Part shown: in pieces, positions 1-12,200 of the stretch | Layout of the letters: every line of letters begins with the position of its first letter | Numbering within the stretch: the first letter of the stretch is position 1 | From: Anthonomus grandis grandis | Taxonomy: Eukaryota; Arthropoda; Insecta; Coleoptera; Curculionidae | Assembly (NCBI RefSeq): GCF_022605725.1 | Contig: NC_065551.1 | Span: forward strand, 33,728,001-33,792,000 | DNA: 64,000 nucleotides | Direction of reading: 5' to 3' | Made by a program: the position numbers and the translations under genes | Notes under the pieces: model-generated | The model's input: only the letters and a program-made list of their open reading frames with translations | Database searches by the model: none | Told to the model about the DNA's origin: nothing

Positions 1-67
1 GAAAGACAAATATTATTGTTTATGTTGTAACTAAAATTAAAAATATGTCAAAATCGATAACAATTAC

Positions 68-218
68 CAGCTATGAAGCATAGTCCTGACTCAGACCTAC
101 ACTCGGGATGAGTATGAGTCCTAGGCAGCACCCCTTTAGTATTCGGTAAATCAGTCCAGTTCATCTTACCATGTTGGCCTATAATCGTTCCCAAAACGCA
201 CGGATTTTCTCCATAAAT
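68..218 (-). CDS. Gene L exon: domain 2 (IYGENPC to GLCFIAG), last exon in the window
   Basis: 151 bp, acceptor TTTTTTATAG, donor GTAATT, phase 1. Encodes IYGENPCVLGTIIG and HPECRSESGLCFIAG. The next exon, expected to begin with GDGRxSE, is outside the window. Confidence 0.82.
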
Positions 219-3200
219 CTATAAAAAAAAACAGTAATATATAGATAATTTGTTGGTATAATACATTTCGTTAGTTATATTAAACGATAGAAATAAAATT
301 TTGAAAACTACAAAAATAAAACGGAGAAGATTTATTATATAAACACAGACAAGTCCAAGTGGTAATTCGATATCGTTGACAAAAAGACAGAATCACCACG
401 AGCCTTGGTGTAAATGGTCACATTTGATATTCCTCATTTTTAGTGACAAATACAGTGTGTTTTTCATTTTTATTAGACTTTCATTTAAATATAATATTCT
501 AAAATCAGAAGTGGGATATAATATTCTAAAAACAGGTTTTATAAACTGGATCCGAGGTACTCCTCCAATGAAAAGAAGCCATCATGCACAAGATACCTCT
601 TGATTTGTTTTTTGAACTGATTAAAGTTAAAAGCTTTAATTCTAGCTGATATGCAATTAAAGAATGTTATAGCTAAATATCTTAAGTCAGCTAAAGTTAG
701 GTATAAGATTACTGTCGTTTCTTGTGGGATGTGTGTCTGAAAATCTTCATGAAAGTTGTATAGATTGAGATTTTGTTTAGCGTGCAATAAATACTGCATA
801 ATCCTCTCAAGTATTTTCTTTGGTGGCCAAATACCTTAGACAAGAACAGTATAAATTAAAATAAATTCGAAGTTGCTGTATTATGCAAACAATTTCTTTC
901 AGAGATTTACAAGATGTTATTTGTTCTCAGCTTAATCCACTCATTTTTCTATTTCACATTCAGGAATTCAAGCAAGGAATTATGTACAATTTCATAGTTG
1001 TTGAATGAGAGCTCATTTAAAAAGTTACAACATCAGAAATTACCACGGTATTGACTTCTTTACGTTGAGAGTAAGTAAGGTCGTTTATAAAAATGAGAAA
1101 CGACGTAGGGCCCAATAGCGGCTTTTTGAGGTACCCCATCTGATTTTTGGAATTGCATCGGTAGAAATGGACATATTAGGCACACAAGCTGAATGGCGCC
1201 TGGCATAGTTTTTAGTTCAGTTAAATTTGTTGGTATTTCTTGTTCAGTCGTGTCGGGGTAGTAGTTGAATCTTGAAGCGATTATTGGCGTCAGTATGGAA
1301 AAAGTTTTGACGTTAATTGAGTTGTACCGTGAGCGTGCTGTTTTATGGGATGCTGGAAGTAAAAACTATATAGGCAGAAACAAACGCAATGATGCTCTGA
1401 CAGAAATAAGTTTTGCCATGGATGTACCAAAGGATGAAATATTACGAAAAATAAAAAACTTGCAAAGCCATTTTAGCCGGGAACTTAAAAAGGAACGAGA
1501 CAGTCAGCGTTCTGGAAGGGGAACTGATGCAATTTATAAGAGCAACTGGTTTGCATACCTGTCTCTGCAGTTTTTAAGGGATAAAAATATCCCAAAAGCA
1601 ACATGAAATACTGAAGACATGGTAAGTAATTTTTAAATTTTATGCATTTCTTAAAGTATACTGATGATTATTTAATAAAATTAGAAACTCAGTTTTAAAG
1701 AGTAGTTTTCAAAGAGCTTTAGCTTCTGGATGAGGCCCGTTTGGCGTAACTGTAGAATTTTTGTACCAGGCATGCGATTTTTTCTTTGAAGGGATGTTCT
1801 GGGTGACGCATCTCCCCCGCATTGTGGGGGAGCTAGGGGGGCTGTAGTTACACTATTGTTTCGGAACCGTGTTTCACTTTTATTAGAATTTTTTGTAACC
1901 GACATAACTATAACGAGTTCGGCTCCGGAGACTTGGTCGCACCCTAAATCTCTTATTTTTCTTTTTTTTATTAGCAATTACAATAAAAGCAGCCGCAACT
2001 ATCAAAACGTCTTCTTCGGTAAACATTTTTTACACGACTAAACTTACGGGACTATTCATGTTGATGCCACTGTTTGCATTTCAGTGTAGACCTGTCGTGG
2101 TATTCGGCAAAAGCCATCCAAAACCGATCGGCAAGCCGGCTTCGGGGTGGACGCGGCTTTACACATCATGGTTCTCTTAATAGGTTTGATTGTCTTCGAC
2201 GCGAAAATATGGATCACCCGCGGAAGCAACAATTATAACCCGAATTCAACAATTCTTATTATCTTGGTCTACAATTTATCGTTTTGTTAAAGTTGGACAT
2301 ATTATAGATCATTCCATAAAGCGGAAGCAGACCAAGCAAGTTGCGAAAAATTGACAACGCGACCAAAGACGTTATTCGACGAATAGTGTATGGTTTTTAT
2401 GAAGACAATTTAGTGCCAACTTTGGAAATGATAAAACACAAATTAAGTAAATATCTAGACTATGATTAGAGTAGCTTAGAGACTTTCCGAAGTATTTTAG
2501 TGGAGTGTGGGCTTATGCATAAAAAACTTGACAATAGGATGATTGTAATGGAATCACGGCGCGGCGTATCGTTGCACTTCGTTAAGAATATTTACGCGAC
2601 ATTAAAAGCTATCGAGAATTGAACAGAAACATGTGTGTATTATAGCAAAAGTAAAAGTTGAATCCTTACCATGGATCCATCTAAAAACGCGGTATTCTGA
2701 TTAACTTGTTCTCTTGGTCCAAGCTGCAACTGGCCAGGCAAAGACCGCATAAAAGGGAAACAAATATCTTTCCCAGTGGTCAGGTTAAAAGCGGGATAAA
2801 AGTGGTCTCCTTTGGGAACATGAATGGGATTACATTCCGGATGTACCGTTCTAGCGCTATCGCACGATCTACAACTCGGGACAGACTCGTGATGTCCTTT
2901 ATGGATCGGGGTCATGGTCAAATCGTGATCCACCAATTGGGCGAACTGCATCACCATCAGAGTGTAACGCTTGTGGAGGTTACTGATGTCCGTATGGACC
3001 GTTCTGGATATGGCTCTGGCATTCGGGAGCGGAAGCCCAGTTACTCCTGTTTCCCTTGGTTTCGATATTCCTGAGCAAAAAAGGTATTAAGTGAATCCCA
3101 GAAGTCCGTAACGCACGTTAACTCACCATCTTCATAGGCACTGGGCAACAATCGGTTGAATGTAGTAAGGCTTTTTCCCCAATTAGGTCTTTTTAAGTTG

Positions 3201-6200
3201 TTACAATGTCCGGATAAAGTTCTGTAAGGAGTGGTGGGGTCACACGGACCCTCCTCCTCACAGTGTTTCTCGTCTTCAAACACGTCCGGAGAAATGAACG
3301 CTGAGAGATCAACAGATTGAAGGGAATCAGTGAGGTCGTCGTTGAAGTTGAATGGAAGAGATCGTCCGTGCAGGGTTTGACGACGTCTCCTTCTTCGGTG
3401 CCTATTGTAGTTAGTATAATTGAGTGAATATTAACCGAATGTTCATTTGTATAATAAATAAAATTATTGATGTAATGCGCAAATTTGGTTGGCCCTTGAC
3501 AAAATTGCCTCTAACCCAAAAACTGTTCGAGGAACAAAAAACCTTCTTGGGCAGAAAATGCTTATAGTCCTGTTAAGAATATTCTTATTATTTCATAAAA
3601 ATATTCCAGAATAGTGTACATTTTATAAGAAAATTAGCAAAAAATATTCCTTAACCAAAACTGCCCTAAATACAAAAATGCTTAACCCAGAACCACGTTT
3701 TTACACTCAAATCTATGCTGCATGGCTCCTTCTCAAAAACATTCTCTCACATTCAGACTGAAGAAAACTTCACGATACTTACGATAGAGAATTCAAAATT
3801 TCATTTGAGGCAAACTCCAGAAGCAACGAGGTGTTCGCCAACTTAAGAGCCTGTTTGTTGGCCTTACTAAAGGCCGCGGCGATTCCGTGAGGTGATTTCG
3901 GATCAACGCCTCCAACTGAAAAAATGGAAAAGCTCACACCAGTTTCGGCACATTATTTCACCTTATTAGTGACTTACCGGTACTCCAAACGTGGTACTCC
4001 ATCTTCCTTCTATCCAACAATCTTTGTTCGGCTTTAGCGAGGGCGCCCATAAGTAACTCCTCACTCACGTCGACCATATGGTCCATTTCGGCCCATTCAA
4101 CCAAGTTGGGTAAAGCGTGTTGCTCACAAGATATCCTCCCGTTGAGGTACTGATCCTCGATAACAAACGCTTTCGGTTGGATCTCTTTGAGGTCATCGGT
4201 GTTGGCGCATAAGAGGCCTGAAAGGGTGATTTTTTTGATCTCCGACAGTTGGGAGGTGGTCAAGGAGCTGGGAGGCAGATCGTTCTCGTACCAGAACCGA
4301 TCGCTCTTCTTCAGCAAGGTAAATTGCTCGGTGAGGAGGCAGTTGAGGGTGGGGCCGACTATTGCTCCCGGCAAAGGAGTTTCTAATAGAACCCCCACCA
4401 GTAGGTCAATATTTTCTGTACGGTTGTAAATGTACTTTAACGCTTTGATGTACTCCGGTCTGATGCCGAAAGACTTTAGCTCCTCAAACTTTGGCGGTTT
4501 TGGGAACGTCGAGTTTCTGCAGAACTCTACCATTTTCACATATCCAGGGATGCCGTGGTCTCTGCTCATGTGTATGAACAAACTCGACGTGTCCCAGTCT
4601 TTTCTTAGCGGGGCGGAGAGGTGCATACTAGGTTTCTGCGCGTGTTCCGTGATTAAAATGTCGATCATTTCTGCGAAGGTTTCTGCCGTTTTGTTTACCT
4701 GAAACGGTCGATTTATTTGACGTAATAATAAGGGCACAACATGGGCCTTACCAAAGTGTTTGGCAACATTGACAAGAGAGCCGGCAACGCTGTCAGTGCT
4801 ACTTCATTGTAGACTCCCGTACGGGTTGAACTGGAGTACTCGGAGAATCTACCGTGGGGTCTCAGGTTCAGTTCCGAGTTCACTGTAGACTCCTGTAGAA
4901 CGTGTTAAGATGCTTTTATTATAAAGAAGAACGTATATATTTGTCAGGGTGTTTCGGAATAGGGTGGACCGTTTGGAAGATATGAACGATTATTTGAAAT
5001 TACTGGTGTTGTGAAAAATTACTTCGAATGCTTAAAAAACGTTACTGCCAGTTTGACCGGAAATCGTCACATGTTTGGTTTTTAAATGGCATCTTATTTA
5101 ATAAAAAATTTAATTCTGAGTACAATGAGACCTCGTACGTTAACTTTTGACATATATGTGAGGGTTTTTAAAATTTGATCGAGCGTGCCATGACTTTGTT
5201 AAATTATTTACTGGTAATCAAGGAGGCGTGGGAAATTAGTTTTAATCACTTAACGTTTTTTTTAATCACTTCCTGTTTAACCGAAAATGGCCACAACTTT
5301 TAAATGAAACAATCACATTCTGAGTACAATGGCAGCTTATACGTCATAGCTTTTGACATATCTGTCAAATAATTTAAAATTGAACGTAGCTTGCCATGAA
5401 TTTGTTAAATCATTCGTTGTTAATCAAGGAGGCTTGGGAAAATATTTTTAATCACTTATCGTTTGTTTTTATTTAATCACTTTCTATTTAACCGAAAATG
5501 GCCACAACTTTTAAATGAAACAGTCACATTCTGAGTACAATAGCAGCTTATATGTCATAGCTTTTGACATGTCTGTCAAAGTATTAAAAATTGAACGTAG
5601 CTTGCCATGAATTTGTTAAATCATTCATTGTTAATCAAGGAAGCTTGGAAAAATATTTTTAATCACTTAACGTTTGTTTTTTTGTAATCACTTTCTATTT
5701 AACCGAAAATGGCCACAACTTTTAAATGAAACAGTCACATTCTGAGTACAATGGCAGCTTATATGTCAAAGCTTTTGACATATCTGTCAAAGTGTTTAAA
5801 ATTGAACGTAGCTTGCCATGAATTTGTTAAATCATTCGTTGGTAATCAAGGAGGCATGGGAAAATAACTTTAATCACTTAACGTTTGTTTTTTTTTAAAT
5901 CACTTTCTATTTAACGGGAAATGGCCACAACTTTTAAATGAAACAGTCACATTCTGAGTACAATGGCAGCTTATATGCCATAGCTTTTGACATATCTGTC
6001 AAAATATTTAAAATTGAACGTAGCCTGCCATAAAATTGTTAAATCATTCATTGGTAATCAAGAAGGCGTGGAAAAATAGTTTTAATCACTTAACGTTTGT
6101 TTTTTTGTAATCACTTTCTATTTAACCGAAAATGGCCACAACTTTTAAATGAAACAGTCACATTCTGAGTACAATGGCAGCTTATATGTCAAAGCTTTTG

Positions 6201-9200
6201 AAATACCTGTCAAAGTGTTTAAAATTCAATGTAGTGTGCCATGACTTTGTTAAAACATGCAACGAACGAGGTCTGGAAAAATAATTTTTTTATCACTTCC
6301 GGTTTGACCGGAAGTTACACAATTATTTTATATTGAACTTGTCAGAAAATATTAAAAAAATCAATCGAGCGTGCTATGACTATTTTGCCACGCCTACGAA
6401 TTCGAAACTATAATGAGTTTAACGAAATCGTGGTACGCTAGATTAACTCTTGAAACCTGAAATCATTTTTGACAGGCCTGTCAAAAGTTACGTACGAGGT
6501 GTCCTTGTACTCATAACCTTATTTGAAACTGGTTATTTCCGGTCAAAAAAAAAACAATTGACTGCCTTATGATCTACAGCACGTTGTCAATTTTATATAA
6601 CTCATACCTGACCAAGTACGGTGGGTAAGAACTCGTTGTAAGTTATATGCTGAATTTCGGCAATAACGATCCGTCTACTCTCGTAAAATAAGACGTCGTC
6701 GTTCCAGTGTTTGTTAAGAGTTCCCAGGTTGCTGGCTATGCGGTTGTGTTCTCTTAAAATGGCCGAATACAGGGCGTTTCCTTGGCAATTGGGGCAAGAA
6801 GACAGATTCACCAGTCCACCCTCGAAAGTACGTAGCGATTCCATATTGGAAACTGTGTTACCATAAATGGCGGACCCGTCCAGGAAAGAGGTCGCGAGGT
6901 TCATTTGGTTACGATATTCTTAAATAAAACAACATTTAATTAATACAAAAATTTCTTTTTTAACTAACAGAAGCTATTTTTTTTTAATTTCCCTGTACTT
7001 TAAAGGAGAAACTTTCAGTTTTCTTCCAGAATGAGAAATCGTAAATCGTCCCTTATAAATCGTCAGGGAGAAAAAAAATCCCACAAAATGACCCAAATAG
7101 AATTACGAAGAAAACTGGACCAGTGACTGGAAAAAGCATTTGACGTTATAATTTTATTTTCCAATGACAGGGAAAACCAAAAAATTATTCAAAATCCCTG
7201 GAAGAATTGACAACCTGTACCAAAAGTCAACATTAAATAGATATTATAAAAGCAACATGATGATCAACGTAATTTCTCGCATATTTACAGAACGTTAAAT
7301 AAATGTTGCATACAGACTTGAATTTTTAAACGAAAAATTAATTTATTTTCAGATAGCAAATGATATTTTAAAAATATAATCCATATAAATAAGAATGGTT
7401 GAATTGGAGTGGATTGACTTTACATGCACGTTTTCTATACTAAAACTGAGACTTTCTGCAGTGCAGGCGTAACTTTGCTTCAATATGAGAGAGAGCCTTA
7501 CTATATCCCATATTAACCAAGAATGGAATGAGTCAAAATTAATACATTCTATATACATAGATCATCTGACATTAGTAACACATCTATTGAATTTGAGGGT
7601 TGAGATCAACGAAAAAAAAATATGACGTTGATTCAACAAACAAAAACATCGTTGTCTCAATTTGATATTGTGTGTTTCATCAATGTTGTTTCAAATGTTG
7701 CTACAACGTAAATCAATCGTCGGATATTCCACGTTGATACAACTACACCGAGAAAATAACGTCACAGATTCCTGGAAGGCATAATAAGTCACTCCAGATC
7801 TCTGGAGATAATTAAAAAGAATTTTTGAATAAAATTGAAAGTTGAAAAAAGGAAATTGTGGTAAATCTCAAAAATGACCTCAAATTCCTGAGGGCCCTAA
7901 AGTGTCTGTAAAAGATGGAAAATTAGTTGGCAAATGTTGAAAATAACGTAAAGTTCCTGAAAAACATACAAAATGATCCAAATCTCCTGGTTTTGCCTAG
8001 ATTTCAAAAAATTATTTCGAATCTATGCAAAACGTTAAAAAAATACGTCACATTCCTGGTAAACAGAGATTCACTCGACAATCCCGGAAATCACAAGGAA
8101 TTATGTCAAATGTCTGAAATACAATGAAAAACTATTTGGAAATACTAATTCTTCAAAAAAGTGTCAAATGCCTGGAATCAAATGAATAATTATATCCTGG
8201 AACAAAAGGAAATTCTTGGAGCTTAATACCTTGAAAAATATGGAAATGTTTAAAAATTTTTGGAAAGTATAAAAAATTACCCGAAAATCCTGGAAGTCAT
8301 CAAAAAGACTGAAATGACTCAAAAATTCTGGTTTAGCCTACGGTTCAAAAATTATCCGGAATACCCGAAAAATATACAAAATTACTGGATAATCCCGGAA
8401 ATCACAAGGAATTACGTGAAATCTCTGAAATACAATGAAAATTGATTTAAAATTCTTTAAAAAAATCAATTAATAAAAAAAGTAAAATGAATGATTATTC
8501 CCAATCCCTGGAAGAATTAAAAAATTATTTTTAAAGCTTGAAAAATCTGATAATTTTTTTAAATTCCTGGAATGTATAAAAAATTAGTATCTGGAAAACA
8601 AATACGTCAGATTCCTGAAAAACATAGAAAATGACTCGAATAGCCCGAAGCTCGAAGTCGTCAAAAAGACCTAAAATGTCTGGAATAACATGAAAAATTA
8701 CTTCAGATCCTTAAAAGAAGTAAAGACTTATTTGAAATGTCTGGAAAAAATATGTCAGATTTCTGCAAAAGAGAGAAAATGACTCGAAAAGCCTGCAAAT
8801 CATGATAAACTGCGCTCACTTCAAACACCCTTAAAACATGAAAAATTAACGTTTAATGCTTACAAGATTTTTTAATACTGGAAAAAATTGAAAAATCACT
8901 TCGAAGATCTGGAAAATATGAAAAAATTACTTCGGGACCTTGGAAGGTATAAACGATCTTAAATAAATGCAATTAAATAAAAAAGTCTCTGAAATACTGG
9001 AATCAAAATTACTTTGAATACCCCGACAAAAATAGCAACAAATAAACTGATAACTAATCCAAAGATGTAGATTAGTTATCAGATTATATGTGTAATAAAT
9101 GGAAGAACTGACGTTCAAAGAAATCTTTGAAAATGAAGGAAGTGATAGTGAAGAACCTGGAAGTTATCGAAAATACCTGATATTCCTGGAATAAATCAAT

Positions 9201-12200
9201 AAAAAATCATTCCTAAAGGCTGTAAAATATGGAAAAATTGAGATCTCTAAAAGGCACAAAAAATCTTATCAAATGACTGAAAGAAAGCGTCTGTCAAATT
9301 CTGAAACAAAAATTACTTTAAATACCCGCAAAAAATAAACTGATAACTAATCCAAAGCCGTGGAAAGATACGCCTAAAAGATGGGAAAAATTGGTCCTCG
9401 TAAAAAAAATTACAAATTCATCTAATTCCTAATAAAGACCTCAAATGCCTGGAATGAAATGAAAAATTCACGAAAAAACAAATGTAAAAAATCAATCCAG
9501 AGGTCTGGAAAACATGGAAAGATTCTGGAAACCGCCAAAAATCTCTCGAAAAACTAACCCTTTAAGCAAATCCGGCCATAGAAGATTTTTTATTGAAGTT
9601 TTTGAAAATCATGTGCAGGTTGCAGGTACTAATTAGACTCTTCACGGATTTCGGGCTCATAACTCAGCTTCTAGTACCCGGATTTGACTGATTTTTACTT
9701 TAGAAGTTGCCTGAATCCCTCCTTTACCAACATTCAAACATTCAAGCAAATCCAATTAATAAAATATTTTTTATTGCAGTTTTTAAAAGTCCCGTGTTAT
9801 ACACATTAGACACTTCACGGTTCTCTGGCTCATGTCATTTTTCCTTGTAGAAAAATTAAGAATTACATACATTATAATTGTTTAATTATATCCTCTCTCC
9901 TGATGATGCTATTACTAAATAAATACAATTCAAAAATCCAATAGTGCTCAAACTTAGCAGTGGACAACAAAAAGAACCAACTATACGCAAATATACTTAC
10001 TGAAACTGCACTGGTCCAGATCAACGGAGGGCAATGTCCTCATATAATCCTTGCATTGTCCGTTTCCCAATTTGGCGTAGCATTCGGGATGGCTGCTATT
10101 ATCGGAGCAGCATTCCTCACTCTTTAAGTTTCCAGTCATGGCGAGGTCGTGCAGAAGCACCTCACTCCAAGCCCCTAAGAGCGAGGTGACGGAGTCGTGC
10201 ACCTCCGACGGTATCGATTGAAGTGTTGAGGCGACCTCTAACGGGTTTGGAAGGGGTTCTGAGGTCGACAAGGACGAGGTTCTTGGCTGAGATTTTCCTG
10301 TAAAAGAATAATGTACTGATTATTATTTGGTGGCTTTGTGGACAAATTTATCTTTAACTCGAAAAGTTTTTCAGGTACAAGGAACGTTCTGATATGAAAA
10401 TATTGGGCAAAAAATGCCCCTTTTTCCAGCCACACTAAGCGTGCAAATCTTCATAAACTCTCTTATGTAGGTATTCATCTTTGTAAATCTTAACTGGGTT
10501 TAGCCTTTACCCATTAAATAAATGATTATCAGGGGCAACATTTACATAATACATGAAAATTTTAAAATAGAAAACGTGTACCCGCCGGTATGTCGTCGGT
10601 GATTTTTCTGCTATCGGTGAACAATTTATTTATACAATATAGGCAATAGGCGAGGAAGATTAACGCGGTATGCCGAGAATCACGAGCTTTCCCTTTCGAC
10701 ACCGCTCTGATGTTGTCTTAGCACTTGTTGTTTTTTTTTTTCGATATATAAACAATCTGAGGAACTAAAAATAGATTAAATTGTTACCTGGAAATGAGGA
10801 AAAGTTTCCGAATATGGGTGGAAAGTACTGCTGGTAGGTACCACATTCTGTGCCTGCAGTAAGAACATGTCCACCAAACAGGTCATTAATATATTACCTT
10901 GTTTTATATGCATATGTATGTATATGTTTATTTTATCTTACTCTTTCTGGATTAGTGTTTTATATATAGTTATAGGCACTAATTTTTTCTTAAATGTTAA
11001 TGGATTATAATTGGGTTTGTATGCAGCTATCAGCTAAATAAATAAAGAGGAAATTCAAACAGCCTTATTTAATATAAATCTTTGATTCACGACCACGTTT
11101 TGACACCCAAAACAATCCCTAGGCATCTCGGTTTTTTGATGTGAAACATATTTGAAAATATTTAAAAAGGTTCCCAAGTTATGAATGAATGAATACAAAT
11201 TTTGATGTAGCAATTTGAGTTTAGTGGGTCTTGGACCTTGGTTGACAAATCGGTCTCTAACTGAAAAAGTTTTTAAGTTACAAGAAAGATTCCTATATCA
11301 AATTATTATGCAAGAAAGTGTTTTTATTTGATAAGACTCTTTAAAGAAAAATCCAGTTCTTTCACGTTCCAACAAAACCACCCTAAGCACCCAAAGCCTT
11401 TACCCAGATCACGTTTTTACCTTCAAATACATCCTCAGGAAAATAATTGAAAAAAAAACATGAAAATAGCTCAAGTATTTCTCAAGTTATGCCCAAAAAA
11501 CATCCGCTAACGAATAGAACTCGTGAAATTGCAATGCACGTTTGAAAACCGCAAACTTGGTGATTCTTGGACCTTACCTAGCAAAATTGCCTATAACTCA
11601 AGAAGTTTTCAAGGTACAAAAATCGTTTATATATGAAATTGTAGGGCAAGAACAACCCTTTTTTTTGACTAACGCCCATTAAGAATATATGGTCTCAAAA
11701 ATGGTGAAAATCCTCCACGAAAATCAGCAACAAAAAGTGCTCTAACCTGAATCACACTATAATGATGTAAAAAATTTATGAAAATATTTCCAGTGGTTCT
11801 TAAGTTTTGCTCGAAAATGTGCGTTAATGAATAAAAATCACAATGAAGCAATTTGAGTTTGTTGGTTCTTGGACCTTGGTTGACAAAACTGCCTATAATA
11901 GACAAATGGGGAAGAAATGCCTTATTATTTGGTCTTTTCAGAATATACCAATTAATTCATTAAAAATGTTCTTGGGAGTTGTGAAAATTGCCGCAAAAAA
12001 TGATCCAACAGAACCCGCCCTAAGCACCCAATTCCTTAACTCAGAATCAAGTTTTTTGTCTCAAAAATATCCTTAGGAGTGCCACTATAATAATAACTTT
12101 GAAAATATATCAGATAGTTCATAAGTTATCTCCAAAAAAAGTCCACTAATGAAGAGAATCCTTGAAATTGTGCTTGAGAATGTGCGTTCGAAAACTTCAA

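Larger units (their letters stand above)
219..2669 (-). other. Gene L intron filled with transposon remnants
   Basis: The matching gene R intron is only 56 bp. This one is 2.45 kb and holds pieces of at least three elements, listed separately: a LINE reverse transcriptase tail, a Harbinger-type MADF gene with a transposase start, and a DDE transposase fragment. Confidence 0.75.

Noticed and set aside
1681..1977. 98-residue minus-strand ORF
   Set aside because: It overlaps the Harbinger remnant in another frame; the recognisable transposase motif is in the frame starting at 2026.
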